NCBI GenBank assembly: GCA_913778205.1
Contig: CAJYUW010000002.1
Location: forward strand, 1 to 60,581
Origin: an uncultured Curtobacterium sp.
GTDB lineage: Bacteria; Actinomycetota; Actinomycetes; Actinomycetales; Microbacteriaceae
Direction: 5' to 3'
DNA length: 60,581 nt
Shown: in pieces, positions 1 through 8,001 of the stretch
How the letters are laid out: every line of letters starts with the position of its first letter
How positions within the stretch are numbered: position 1 is the first letter of the stretch
Made by a program: the position numbers and the translations under genes
Notes under the pieces: model-generated
Told to the model about the DNA's origin: nothing
The model's input: only the letters and a program-made list of their open reading frames with translations
The model's database searches: none

Positions 1-26
1 GGCGCGGTGCCAGCTGGCACCGCGCC
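1..26. terminator. perfect palindrome, likely terminator of the SURF1 gene
   Basis: Bases 1-26 are a perfect 26-bp palindrome, followed by TCCCGTCCGTC just before the stop codon of the minus-strand SURF1 gene. The same flanked hairpin occurs complete at 31544-31591, so only part of the element is in this window. It would act as a bidirectional factor-independent-like terminator, although no T-run follows it. Confidence 0.6.
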
Positions 27-35
27 TCCCGTCCG

Positions 36-1001
36 TCACCGGGTGCTGCCGAGCAGCTCGTCCTCGACCTCGGCGTCCGACTTGGGCTTGGCGTCCCGGC
101 GCCGTCGGCGTTCCTCGGCGCGCTCCCGCTCCTCGGGGTCGTCCTGGTTGAGGTTCCGGTACTCCTGCACCATCACGTAGCCGAGGAAGCCGAAGCCGCC
201 CGCCGCGAACAGGAACCACTGGATGAAGTAGCTGAGGTGCAGACCGGTGTCGGCTGACGGCCGGTCCCAGCCGAGGGGCGGGTCCTGCGCCGGTGCCGGG
301 CTCTCGGACGCGAGCTGGCCGTACGCGCCGGTCCAGATCGACATGTCGATCTTGTCGCGGACGTCCGACAGCGTGACCGACTGCACCTGGTCGGTGTGCG
401 ACGGGTCGGAACGGCCGGGGATGCGCGGTTCGCTCTGCTGGAGGCGCACGACGACCGTGACCTCGCCGCTCGGGGGCGCTGGGACGTGGTCGGGGGCGTC
501 CTGCCGGTTGCCGGTCGGGACCCAGCCGCGGTCGACGATGAACGCACGGCCGTCCGCGGTGACGAGCGGGGTGAGGACCTCGAACCCGGGCTGCCCGTTG
601 TGCACGCGGTTCCGGACGAGGAGCTGTGCGTCGGTGTCGTAGCGGCCGGTGGCGGTGACCCGGAGCCAGGTCTGGTCGGCGTCCCAGCTCGAGGCCGTCG
701 GCAGCGCCCGGTCGAGCGGCACCGGCGTGTGGTCGTAGTTCTGGGCGATCTGCTCGTTCTGGCGGACGGCCTCGTTGCGGCGGTCCCACTGCCACATGCC
801 GAAGAGGGCGCAGACGATCGCGAACGCGACGGCGATCGCGAAGTACCCGAGCCAGCGACGGCTGCGCACGAAGCGCCACCCGACGAACGGCTCGTCGGGA
901 TCGCGGTCCTGCGGCGCCCGGGCGACCGGAGCGGCCGCGCGCTGCAGCTTCGCGGCGTGCCGTCGACCGTACCGGGAACTCGGGTCGAAGCCGTCGGTCA
1001 T
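36..1001 (-). CDS. SURF1 family cytochrome oxidase assembly protein
   Basis: This 321-residue protein has the SURF1 layout: a basic, disordered N-terminus, a first membrane helix near residues 52-70, a large extracytoplasmic domain, and a second membrane helix near 258-278 followed by a charged tail rich in Arg and Glu. SURF1 proteins help assemble haem aa3-type cytochrome c oxidase in the membrane. It is the last gene of a minus-strand group: its ATG overlaps the stop of the small upstream gene by 4 bases, which suggests translational coupling. The C-terminal charged tail is longer than in mitochondrial SURF1 but common in actinobacterial versions. Confidence 0.85.
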   Translation of the reverse strand: MTDGFDPSSRYGRRHAAKLQRAAAPVARAPQDRDPDEPFVGWRFVRSRRWLGYFAIAVAFAIVCALFGMWQWDRRNEAVRQNEQIAQNYDHTPVPLDRALPTASSWDADQTWLRVTATGRYDTDAQLLVRNRVHNGQPGFEVLTPLVTADGRAFIVDRGWVPTGNRQDAPDHVPAPPSGEVTVVVRLQQSEPRIPGRSDPSHTDQVQSVTLSDVRDKIDMSIWTGAYGQLASESPAPAQDPPLGWDRPSADTGLHLSYFIQWFLFAAGGFGFLGYVMVQEYRNLNQDDPEERERAEERRRRRDAKPKSDAEVEDELLGSTR

Positions 1002-1306
1002 CGGTCGGTGCCGGTGGCGCGCACCCCGACGTCGTTCTTCGGCCCGGCGTTCGGGTCACGGAGGTCGTCGAGGCGGTCGACGTCCTCGTGCATGCCGGTC
1101 ACCCGGACCGGGAACGACCGGGACCGGAGGTAGTCGGCGAGGAAGTCACGGTGCTCGTCGCACGAAGCCCAGATCTTCACCCGGTCGGTGGCATGGATGC
1201 GCGGGTTCCGCCAGTTGATCCGCCACGCCGCGGTCTCGACGCAGCCCGCGCGGGAGCACACGGGCGTCGAGCCCGGCTCGGTGAAGAGGTCGAACGTCGC
1301 ACCCAT
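998..1306 (-). CDS. small conserved Cys-containing protein, function unknown
   Basis: I read a 102-residue protein from the ATG at 1306. The longer upstream reading of this frame is antisense to DUF3099 and not credible. It has a CSRAGC pair near its N-terminus, later a single Cys and a His (ASCDEHRDFL), and a Pro-Asn-Ala-Gly stretch near the end. The Cys/His pattern could bind a metal, but I do not recognise a named family. It sits between the DUF3099 gene (17 bp upstream) and SURF1 (4-bp overlap), so it is probably co-transcribed with both. Confidence 0.65.
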   Translation of the reverse strand: MGATFDLFTEPGSTPVCSRAGCVETAAWRINWRNPRIHATDRVKIWASCDEHRDFLADYLRSRSFPVRVTGMHEDVDRLDDLRDPNAGPKNDVGVRATGTDR

Positions 1307-1322
1307 CAGCGTGGGACGCCCA

Positions 1323-1766
1323 TCAGCGCTTCGCTCCGCGCGGCGGCCAGACGTTGGTGTGGTCGCCGTTCCGCTGCCACTCGTCCTGGTCGTGCTGGGC
1401 GGCGTTCCGGAGGCGGTCCTGCTCGTCGCGGTACGCCTGGGCCCGCGCTGCCTCCTGCTCCTCGCGGATGCGGACGTCGTCGGCGTCGTAGAGCACGACC
1501 GCACCCGCGGGCGCGACCACACGGCTCTCGGTCCGGTTGCCGGCGTTCGCGAGGATCACCGCGACCCAGGGGATGACCCCGGCGAGGATGATCGGGATGA
1601 CGACGAGCCAGGTGTGCCAGGTGGTCCAGACCAGCACTGCGGCGACGAAGCAGACCACGCGGACGGCCATCTGCCAGACGTACCGGGAGAGCCGGTGGGC
1701 GCGGTCTTGTTCCGGCGACTCGGGGAGTGCCGTGATGCTCTGCGAGGTGTTCATGCGCTTGTCCAT
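1323..1766 (-). CDS. DUF3099 family membrane protein
   Basis: This 147-residue protein matches the actinobacterial DUF3099 pattern: a short N-terminus, the conserved SITALPESPEQDRAHRL region, two adjacent hydrophobic segments near residues 32-70, then a cytoplasmic tail rich in Arg, Gln and Asp. The function of the family is unknown. A second in-frame ATG four codons downstream is an equally possible start. It is the first gene of the minus-strand group that runs through the small Cys protein into SURF1. Confidence 0.8.
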   Translation of the reverse strand: MDKRMNTSQSITALPESPEQDRAHRLSRYVWQMAVRVVCFVAAVLVWTTWHTWLVVIPIILAGVIPWVAVILANAGNRTESRVVAPAGAVVLYDADDVRIREEQEAARAQAYRDEQDRLRNAAQHDQDEWQRNGDHTNVWPPRGAKR

Positions 1767-1920
1767 CGTCTACCGGGTTCAACCCTAAGCCTCCGGCGCG
1801 CATTCCGTTCCGGCCGCGCGCGATCGGATTGCGGGGATCGGCTCGGGTACGCTCGTCCGGGCGCGTCCGGCCCGGGAGGGTCGCGGCGCGTCGGACTGTC
1901 ACCATTCGAACGGAGCGACC

Positions 1921-2634
1921 ATGACCACCCCCCGTACCGTCCTCGTCACCGGCGGCAACCGCGGCATCGGCCACGCACTCGCTGCGCGCTTCGTCGCCGA
2001 GGGGCACCGTGTCGCGGTGACCTCCCGGTCGGGTCAGGGCGGCCCCGAGGGCGCCCTCACGGTCCAGGCGGACATCACGGACACCGCCTCCGTCGACGCT
2101 GCCTTCACCCGGGTCGAGGCGGAGCTCGGGCCGGTCGAGGTGCTCGTCGCGAACGCCGGCATCACGAACGACCAGCTCCTGCTCCGGATGTCCGAGGAGG
2201 ACTTCACGAGCGTGGTCGACACGAACCTCACGGGCACGTTCCGGGTCGTCAAGCGGGCCACCAAGGGGATGATGAAGGCGAAGTTCGGGCGCATCGTGCT
2301 CATGTCGAGCGTGGTCGGTGCCTACGGCCAGGTCGGCCAGGTGAACTACGCCTCGTCGAAGGCCGCGCTCGTCGGCATGGCGCGCTCGATCACCCGCGAG
2401 CTCGGCTCCCGGAACATCACGGCCAACGTCGTGGCGCCGGGCTTCATCCAGACCGACATGACCGCGTCGCTCCCGGACGAGCTGGTGGCGGAGTTCAAGA
2501 AGCAGATCCCCGCGTCGCGCTACGGCACCGTGGACGACGTCGCCGACGCGACGCTGTTCCTGGCCGGTGACGGCGCCGGGTACATCTCGGGTGCGGTGAT
2601 CCCGGTCGACGGCGGCCTGGGCATGGGGCACTAG
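1921..2634 (+). CDS. fabG: 3-oxoacyl-ACP reductase (short-chain dehydrogenase)
   Basis: This 237-residue SDR enzyme has TGGNRGIG at residues 10-17 (NADPH binding), NAG at 78-80 and a catalytic YASSK at 143-147. Together with the GFIQTDM segment and the C-terminal VDGGLGMGH end these are typical of beta-ketoacyl-ACP reductase, which reduces 3-oxoacyl-ACP in fatty-acid elongation. The ATG is preceded by CGGAGCGACC, a usable ribosome binding site, and a possible -10 box TACGCT lies about 70 bp upstream. It stands alone, divergent from the DUF3099 group. Assignment to FabG rather than another SDR rests on overall resemblance to the actinobacterial FabG1/MabA type. Confidence 0.82.
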   Translation: MTTPRTVLVTGGNRGIGHALAARFVAEGHRVAVTSRSGQGGPEGALTVQADITDTASVDAAFTRVEAELGPVEVLVANAGITNDQLLLRMSEEDFTSVVDTNLTGTFRVVKRATKGMMKAKFGRIVLMSSVVGAYGQVGQVNYASSKAALVGMARSITRELGSRNITANVVAPGFIQTDMTASLPDELVAEFKKQIPASRYGTVDDVADATLFLAGDGAGYISGAVIPVDGGLGMGH

Positions 2635-2640
2635 CCCGCC

Positions 2641-2709
2641 CGAGACTCGGCCAGGCGGACAGTTCCGCGGCGACGGGGCCGCGAAACTGTCCGCGGAGCG
2701 GAGACTCGG
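2641..2709. repeat. 69-bp dispersed dyad repeat, copy A
   Basis: This 69-bp segment begins CGAGACTCGGCC, contains GGACAGTTCCGCGG and, in inverted order, CCGCGAAACTGTCC, and ends GAGACTCGG. A second copy lies at 7125-7193, with about nine mismatches by eye. Many differences fall in the loop or leave pairing intact. Both copies directly follow plus-strand genes, so it resembles a REP-type element or terminator-associated repeat. Confidence 0.75.
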
Positions 2710-2783
2710 GTCCTCCGCGCCCGGCTGCGCTGTGGTCCGCCCCGCCCGGCTTCGCAGCGGTCCGCCCCGCCCGGCGCGGGCGC

Positions 2784-3515
2784 TCAGTCGGTCGGGACCT
2801 GCCCGGCGCGGAGCATCGCCTGCTCGAGCAGTTCGAGGTCGATCCCGACGTGCCGACGTGCGAGCGTCCCCGCGGTGACCGCGTCCCCGTCGCACACCGC
2901 CGCCACGATCGCCTCGTGCTCGTGCAGCGCGCGCTCCTCCATCGCCGCCATGCCGTCGGCAGCGCCCCAGAGGTGGGCGGGCGCGGCGATGGAGACCTGC
3001 GCCTCGAGGTCGGCGAGGACGGTCGCGAGGACCGCGTTGCCGGACGCGTCGATGATCGTGCGGTGCAGGACCGCATCAGCCTGCTGCTTGCCGAGACCGG
3101 AGTCGGCGACCCGGAACGCCGCCAACCGCTCGCGTACGAGGGCTGCCTGTGCCTCGTCGATGCGCTCCGCGGCGGCCGTCGCGAGCGCGCCGTGCAACAG
3201 GGCGATCGCATCGGTGGTGGCGCGGATGCCGTCCCACCGTGCCGCGAGGGTCCGTCCCACCGCCTCGGACGACGCGTCCGGCCACTCCGCGCGGACGAAG
3301 GTCCCGCCGCCGCGGCCGCGTCGGGTCTCCAGCAGTCCGCGGTCGACCAGCCGTGCGAGCGCGGCCCGCACGGTGACCCGTCCGACGCCGAGCAGGGCGG
3401 CGAGCTCGCGCTCCGGGGGCAGCCGGGACGCGGGCAGGTACTCGCCGACCGCGACCGCGGTGACGAGGCGGTCCTCGACCTCGTCGACCCGGCTCTCCGG
3501 CGTCCGTTCGGTCAC
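2784..3515 (-). CDS. GntR/FadR-family transcriptional regulator
   Basis: I chose the GTG at 3515, giving 243 residues. The N-terminal third is a GntR winged helix-turn-helix (RLPPERELAALLGVGR, then RGLLETRRGRGGGTFV), and the rest is an alpha-helical FCD-type ligand domain with the His-containing ALHEHEAIVAAV and ARRHVG motifs. Such proteins are ligand-responsive repressors of catabolic or transport genes. It is transcribed away from the peptidase-permease-acetamidase genes, with an excellent inverted repeat between them, so it probably controls that set and itself. The ligand cannot be read from the sequence; an amino acid, peptide or amide is plausible from context. Confidence 0.88.
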   Translation of the reverse strand: MTERTPESRVDEVEDRLVTAVAVGEYLPASRLPPERELAALLGVGRVTVRAALARLVDRGLLETRRGRGGGTFVRAEWPDASSEAVGRTLAARWDGIRATTDAIALLHGALATAAAERIDEAQAALVRERLAAFRVADSGLGKQQADAVLHRTIIDASGNAVLATVLADLEAQVSIAAPAHLWGAADGMAAMEERALHEHEAIVAAVCDGDAVTAGTLARRHVGIDLELLEQAMLRAGQVPTD

Positions 3516-3557
3516 GCCACGTCCCCTCGTTCGTTTCGTCCACGTTAAAGGACGCGA

Positions 3558-3579
3558 AAAGGTCTTGCACGAGACCTTT
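3558..3579. promoter_or_regulatory. probable GntR operator overlapping a -35 box
   Basis: AAAGGTCT and AGACCTTT form perfect 8-bp arms around a 6-bp centre. The TTGCAC at 3565-3570 inside it could be the -35 box of the rightward gene, with CATGCT (3588-3593) 17 bp downstream as -10. Binding of the divergent GntR protein would block that promoter. The start point would then fall at or next to the ATG at 3600. Confidence 0.65.
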
Positions 3580-3599
3580 GACCGGGCCATGCTTCCGTC

Positions 3600-4511
3600 A
3601 TGTCCCGCATCACCGAAGGCACGATGCCGTTCCAGGACGGTCAGACCTGGTACCGCATCACCGAACCCGACCGGCCCACGCCCGGTGCGCTGCCCCTCGT
3701 CGTCCTGCACGGCGGACCCGGCATGGCCCACGACTACCTCCGGAACCTCGCCGCGATCGCCGACGAGACCGGCCGGACCGTGATCCACCACGACCAGTTC
3801 GGCTGCGGCCGCAGCTCGCACCGTCCGGACGCGCCCGCGTCGACGTGGACGCCGCAGCTGTTCGTCGACGAGTACGCCGCGCTCGTCGCCCACCTCGACC
3901 TCGGCGACCACCACGTCCTCGGTCAGTCGTGGGGTGGCATGCTCGGCGCCGAGATCGCCGTGCGGCAGCCGGCGCACCTGCGGAGCCTGGCGATCTGCAA
4001 CTCGCCCGCCGCCATGCAGCTGTGGGTGGACGGCGCCGCCGAGCTCCGCGCGCAGCTGCCCGCCGACGTGCAGGACGCGCTCACGCGGCACGAGGCAGCG
4101 GGCACCGTCGACGACCCGGAGTACCTCGCGGCGACGCAGGTCTTCTACGAGCGCCACGTGTGCCGCGTGGTGCCGATGCCGTCCGACTTCGTCGACTCCG
4201 AGAGCCAGATGGAGGCCGAGCCGACCGTCTACCACACCATGAACGGCCCGAACGAGTTCCACGTGATCGGCACGATGCGCGACTGGACCATCGTCGACCG
4301 GCTCGACGCGGTCACCGTGCCGACCCTCGTGGTCGCCGGCGAGCACGACGAGGCCACCCCCGCCACCTGGCAGCCCTTCGTCGAGCGCATCGCCGACGTC
4401 CAGCAGCACGTCTTCCCCGGCGCGAGCCACTGCTCCCACCTCGAGCAACCCGAGGAGTTCCGCCGCGTCATCGCGTCGTTCCTCGCCGCGCACGACGACC
4501 AGGCCGCCTGA
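3600..4511 (+). CDS. proline iminopeptidase-family alpha/beta hydrolase
   Basis: This 303-residue alpha/beta hydrolase carries the iminopeptidase oxyanion motif HGGPG (residues 37-41) and the nucleophile elbow GQSWGG with Ser110. A late Asp (AGEHDEATP) and a His (GASHCSHLEQP) complete the triad. Family members remove N-terminal proline or act on small amides and esters. A second start, ATG at 3624, has GAAGG just upstream and is possible; the first ATG would be read from a nearly leaderless transcript. It faces a GntR regulator and precedes a permease and an acetamidase-like gene, which suggests use of peptides or amides as nutrients. Confidence 0.85.
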   Translation: MSRITEGTMPFQDGQTWYRITEPDRPTPGALPLVVLHGGPGMAHDYLRNLAAIADETGRTVIHHDQFGCGRSSHRPDAPASTWTPQLFVDEYAALVAHLDLGDHHVLGQSWGGMLGAEIAVRQPAHLRSLAICNSPAAMQLWVDGAAELRAQLPADVQDALTRHEAAGTVDDPEYLAATQVFYERHVCRVVPMPSDFVDSESQMEAEPTVYHTMNGPNEFHVIGTMRDWTIVDRLDAVTVPTLVVAGEHDEATPATWQPFVERIADVQQHVFPGASHCSHLEQPEEFRRVIASFLAAHDDQAA

Positions 4512-4514
4512 CGG

Positions 4515-4545
4515 ACGCGCGTCGGTCCGCCGGACCGACGCGCGT
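4515..4545 (+). terminator. hairpin terminator after the peptidase gene
   Basis: Two 15-bp arms (ACGCGCGTCGGTCCG and its exact complement) surround a single central base, starting three bases after the peptidase stop codon. There is no T-run. This suggests that the downstream permease may have its own promoter rather than relying entirely on the peptidase transcript. Confidence 0.65.
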
Positions 4546-4564
4546 GACCCACCGGCCCACCGCC

Positions 4565-4606
4565 GGACGGGAGGCGCCCCTCACCCCCGCACCGCGCCTC
4601 CCGTCC
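4565..4606. repeat. GGGAGGC-type hairpin repeat
   Basis: GGACGGGAGGCGC (4565-4577) pairs perfectly with GCGCCTCCCGTCC (4594-4606) across a 16-base loop. It belongs to the hairpin family also seen at 1-35, 31544-31591 and 43437-43478. The rest of the gap up to 4748 is C-rich with no gene that I can see. Confidence 0.65.
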
Positions 4607-4748
4607 TCTCCCTCCCGGACCCTGCACCGGCACCCACCCGGCTGTCGACGCGGGGATCCGTCGTCCCCCGCCCGAGCGGCCACCACCCGTCCCGCCGCCC
4701 GTCCGGTTCCCCCCCCACCACGCACCGTCTCCCGGAACGGAACCACCG

Positions 4749-6161
4749 ATGTCGCAGCAGCACAGCGAGCTCTCCGCGCAGCAGCAGCTCGAGGCCTACG
4801 GCTACAAGCAGGAGCTCAAGCGCTCCGTGTCCACCACCGACCTGCTCGTCTACGGGCTGGTCTTCATGGTGCCGATCGCCCCGTGGGCGATCTTCGGCAC
4901 CGTCTACAACAGCTCGAAGGGCATGGTGCCCCTCGTCTACATCGTCGGCCTCGTCGCGATGATCTTCACGGCGCTCGCGTACGCCCAGATGGCGAAGTCG
5001 ATCCCGCTCGCGGGCAGCGTCTTCTCCTACGTGGGTCGTGGCATCCACCCCACCGCGGGCTTCTTCGCCGGATGGGCGATCCTCCTCGACTACCTCCTCG
5101 TCCCGACGCTGCTCTACGTGTTCGCCGCGGAGAGCATGGTCGGCATCTTCCCGGGCACCCCGCGCTGGCTCTGGGCGCTGCTCTTCGTGGCGATCAACAC
5201 CGTCATCAACCTGCTCGGGGTGTCGTCGCTCAAGATCGCGAACCGGGTCTTCCTGCTCGTCGAGCTCGTGTTCGTGGCGATCTTCGTCGTCATCGCGATC
5301 GTCGCCCTCACCGGCGGGACCGTCCCGGGCGCATCGTTCTCCACCGCACAGGTGTGGGACCCGGCGAAGGTCTCGGCGCCGCTCATCGCCGGCGCACTGT
5401 CCATCGCCGTGCTGAGCTTCCTCGGGTTCGACGGCATCTCGACACTGTCCGAGGAGTCCACCGGGCGTCGCGGCGGCGCCGGGCTCGCGATGATCCTGGC
5501 ACTGGTGATCGTCGCGTTCCTGTTCGTGCTGCAGACGTGGCTCGCCTCCGCGCTGGCCGCCGGTCGGAGCTCGTTCTCGGACTCCGAGGCCGGCAACGCG
5601 TTCTTCACGATCGTCCAGCAGGCGTCGTCGAGCGGCTGGGCGACCGCGTTCTTCGCGGTGAACGTGCTCGCCGTCGGCATCGCCAACGCGATGGCCGCGC
5701 AGGCAGCGACGAGCCGACTCCTGTTCTCGATGAGCCGTGACCGACAGCTCCCGGCGTTCCTGCACCGGCTGAACCGCCGCCAGGTGCCGTCGGCCGCGAT
5801 CATCGTCGTGTCCGCGCTGTCCGCGATCCTCGTCCTCTTCTTCGTCGGACAGATCGACACCATCTCGTCGCTCGTGAACTTCGGCGCCCTGTTCGGCTTC
5901 ATGCTGCTGCACGTGTCGGTCTTCGTGCACCACGTCGTCAAGGGGAAGTCGCGGAACTGGCTGCTCCACCTCGTCGTACCGCTCATCGGCTTCCTGATCA
6001 TCGGGTACGTGCTCCTGAACGCCGCGGTCGAGGCCAAGGTCGGCGGCGTCATCTGGCTGGTCGTCGGAGCCGGTGTCTTCGTCTACTACCGCGTGACCGG
6101 ACGGCCGACGGCCGTCGGCGCGGAGGAACCGCAGGCGCCCGAGGGGGTGGACGCCCGATGA
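4749..6161 (+). CDS. APC-superfamily amino acid permease
   Basis: This 470-residue membrane protein has about twelve hydrophobic segments and the usual APC N-terminal region (STTDLLVYGLVFMVPIAPW, then the glycine-rich SIPLAGSVFSYVGRGI). It also has the internal motif FLGFDGISTLSEES and a loop with FSMSRDRQLP. Such permeases import amino acids or amines by proton symport. Its stop overlaps the ATG of the acetamidase-like gene by 4 bases, so the two are translated together and the substrate is likely processed by that enzyme. The exact substrate is not shown by the sequence. Confidence 0.88.
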   Translation: MSQQHSELSAQQQLEAYGYKQELKRSVSTTDLLVYGLVFMVPIAPWAIFGTVYNSSKGMVPLVYIVGLVAMIFTALAYAQMAKSIPLAGSVFSYVGRGIHPTAGFFAGWAILLDYLLVPTLLYVFAAESMVGIFPGTPRWLWALLFVAINTVINLLGVSSLKIANRVFLLVELVFVAIFVVIAIVALTGGTVPGASFSTAQVWDPAKVSAPLIAGALSIAVLSFLGFDGISTLSEESTGRRGGAGLAMILALVIVAFLFVLQTWLASALAAGRSSFSDSEAGNAFFTIVQQASSSGWATAFFAVNVLAVGIANAMAAQAATSRLLFSMSRDRQLPAFLHRLNRRQVPSAAIIVVSALSAILVLFFVGQIDTISSLVNFGALFGFMLLHVSVFVHHVVKGKSRNWLLHLVVPLIGFLIIGYVLLNAAVEAKVGGVIWLVVGAGVFVYYRVTGRPTAVGAEEPQAPEGVDAR

Positions 6162-7096
6162 CCCCCGACCGCTTCCTGCCGAACACGCTCGGCCGGCCGG
6201 GCTTCGCCGCCGACCGGGACCCGGTGCTGACCGTCCGCCCCGGCACGGGCGAGACGATCGGGTTCGAGACGACCGACGCGGTGTACGCCGAACTCGACCG
6301 GCACCACGACCTGGCCCAGCTCGAGGCGCCGATCAACCCGGTCACCGGTCCGGTGTTCGTCGAGGGCGCGGAGCCCGGTGACACCCTGGCGGTCACGATC
6401 CACGACATCCAGCTCACGACGCACGGCTGGTCGGTCTCGCTGCCCGGATCCGGTGCCCTGCAGCACGTCATGCCCGAGGGCGTCTTCGCGCGACGGTGCC
6501 CGATCGAGGACGGCGTCGTCCGGGTGACGGACCGGCACGCGTTCCCGGTGCGCCCGATGATCGGCTGCATCGGGGTTGCCCCGGCGTCGGGGGAGAACTC
6601 GACGATCATGCCGGCCTACCCCGAGGGCGGGAACATGGACGTCACCGAGGCGCGCCCCGGCTCGACCGTGTACCTGCCCGTCCGGGTGCCCGGTGCGCTG
6701 CTGTCGATCGGCGACGTGCACGCCCTGATGGCCGAGGGGGAGTCGTCCTTCGTCGCCATCGAGGCCCAGGGGACGGCGATCGTGTCGGTCGACCTCGTGC
6801 GCGGCGGCCCCGAGCTCCGAGCGCCGCGCATCGAGACGGCCGACGAGTGGTTGTTCGTCGGTCTCGGGGACCCCGTGCAGGAGAGCATCCGGCGCGGCTA
6901 CGAGGACGCCTTCGCGTTCCTCGTGGAGACGCACGGCTTCACCCCGGAGGACGCGTACGCCGTGCTCAGCGCCGTCGGCGACTCGAAGCTCGGCGGCCCG
7001 ACGGGTTCCGGCATGCCGGATCCGCTGCACCCGTTCGCCGCCGTCGGTGCCGTGACGCTCCACCGCGTGCCGAAGGCCGTGCTGCCGCCGGCCTGA
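6158..7096 (+). CDS. acetamidase/formamidase family protein
   Basis: This 312-residue protein belongs to the FmdA/AmdA family, which hydrolyses formamide, acetamide or related short amides to ammonia and the acid. Recognisable parts are VFVEGAEPGDTLAV, the RPMIGCIGVAP segment, PAYPEGGNMDV, and the C-terminal region LSAVGDSKLGG with the final MPDPLHPFAAVGA. It overlaps the permease gene by ATGA and is the last gene of the unit. The permease-amidase pair suggests uptake and deamidation of an amide or amino-acid derivative under control of the GntR protein at 2784-3515. Confidence 0.88.
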   Translation: MTPDRFLPNTLGRPGFAADRDPVLTVRPGTGETIGFETTDAVYAELDRHHDLAQLEAPINPVTGPVFVEGAEPGDTLAVTIHDIQLTTHGWSVSLPGSGALQHVMPEGVFARRCPIEDGVVRVTDRHAFPVRPMIGCIGVAPASGENSTIMPAYPEGGNMDVTEARPGSTVYLPVRVPGALLSIGDVHALMAEGESSFVAIEAQGTAIVSVDLVRGGPELRAPRIETADEWLFVGLGDPVQESIRRGYEDAFAFLVETHGFTPEDAYAVLSAVGDSKLGGPTGSGMPDPLHPFAAVGAVTLHRVPKAVLPPA

Positions 7097-7124
7097 GCCC
7101 GGCCGAGTGGCCGAGTCGTGCGGC

Positions 7125-7193
7125 CGAGACCCGGCCAGGTGGACAGTTCCGTGGCGACGCGCCCGCGGAACTGTCCGCCGAGCCGTGACTCGG
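7125..7193. repeat. 69-bp dispersed dyad repeat, copy B
   Basis: This is the second copy of the repeat at 2641-2709 in the same orientation, 28 bp after the acetamidase stop codon. The inner arms GGACAGTTCCGTGG and CGCGGAACTGTCC can fold into a hairpin, as in copy A. Confidence 0.75.
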
Positions 7194-7202
7194 CCATGCG
7201 CC

Positions 7203-7257
7203 GTGCGCCGTGCGTCGTGCGTCGTGCGCCGCGGGCCGCGGGCCGCGGGCCGCGGGC
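7203..7257. repeat. 7-bp tandem repeats
   Basis: Four GTGCGYC units are followed by about four GCGGGCC units, all with a 7-bp period, between the dyad repeat and the 3' end of serB. No gene lies in this 160-bp gap. Confidence 0.6.
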
Positions 7258-7261
7258 GCGT

Positions 7262-7900
7262 TCAGCCGCGCAGGCCGAGCGGTGCCAGCACGCTGGACAG
7301 GTCGCGGTCGACGACGGCCACGTCGGCCTCCGCCCGGACGCGCGGCTTCGCGTCGAAGGCCACCGACAGGGCCGCGACCCGCATCATCTCGAGGTCGTTC
7401 GCCCCGTCGCCCACGGCGACCGTCCGGGCGAGCGGCACGCCGTCGGCCTCCGCCCACTCGCGGAGCGCCGCCGCCTTCGCCGGCGCGTCGACGACGTCGC
7501 CGAGGACCCGCCCGGTCAGCACGCCGTCCACCACCTCGAGCCGGTTGGCCCGGCAGTGGTCGAGGCCGAGTTCGGCGGCGAACGGGTCGAGCACCTCGTG
7601 GAACCCGCCGGACACCACCGCCACCGTGCCGCCCGCGGCGTGCACGCCGCGGGCCAGGTCCCGGGCGCCCCGCGTCACGCGGACGGCATCGCGTGCGGTC
7701 CGGAAGACGTCGTCCGGGAGGCCCGTCAGGGTCGCGACACGCTCCCGGAGGCTCTCCGCGAAGTCGATCTCCCCGCGCATGGCGCGCTCCGTCACCGCCG
7801 CGACCTGTGGCCGGGTCCCGGCGGCGTCCGCGAGGAGCTCGATCACCTCGTCTTCGAGCAGCGTGGAATCGGCATCGAGGACGACGAGGAAGCGGGGCAC
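7262..7900 (-). CDS. serB: phosphoserine phosphatase
   Basis: This 212-residue HAD phosphatase carries DADST near residue 9 (the DxDST nucleophile motif of SerB), the Ser motif AVVSGGF, the Lys in DAPAKAAAL, and AVGDGANDLEMM with the metal-binding Asp residues. It makes serine from phosphoserine, the last step of serine synthesis. It lacks the N-terminal ACT domain of longer actinobacterial SerB proteins. The GTG start at 7900 has TAGCGT 6 nt upstream on the minus strand and no ribosome binding site, so the mRNA is probably leaderless. Confidence 0.9.
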   Translation of the reverse strand: MPRFLVVLDADSTLLEDEVIELLADAAGTRPQVAAVTERAMRGEIDFAESLRERVATLTGLPDDVFRTARDAVRVTRGARDLARGVHAAGGTVAVVSGGFHEVLDPFAAELGLDHCRANRLEVVDGVLTGRVLGDVVDAPAKAAALREWAEADGVPLARTVAVGDGANDLEMMRVAALSVAFDAKPRVRAEADVAVVDRDLSSVLAPLGLRG

Positions 7901-7921
7901 GCACCAACGCTACCGACAGAC

Positions 7922-7959
7922 GGAGGCACGGCTGCGTCTGTGACGCGAGCCGTGCCTCC
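7922..7959 (-). terminator. hairpin terminator after glgC
   Basis: GGAGGCACGGCT and AGCCGTGCCTCC form 12-bp arms with an inner GCGTC/GACGC stem and a 3-base loop. It lies 40 bp past the 3' end of the minus-strand glgC and just upstream of serB, so it separates the two transcripts. It contains the GGAGGC/GCCTCC core of the dispersed hairpin family. Confidence 0.7.
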
Positions 7960-8001
7960 CGGTCGGTGCGGCGGATGCCGCGGGTTGGTGTCGTCGGGCC
8001 G

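Noticed and set aside
1306..2895. A 529-residue minus-strand frame across fabG
   Set aside because: It is antisense to a well-defined fabG and overlaps DUF3099 in another frame; no domain is recognisable.
4581..5969. A long minus-strand frame opposite the permease
   Set aside because: It is very rich in Asp, Glu, His and Arg, the usual antisense composition of a membrane protein gene in GC-rich DNA.
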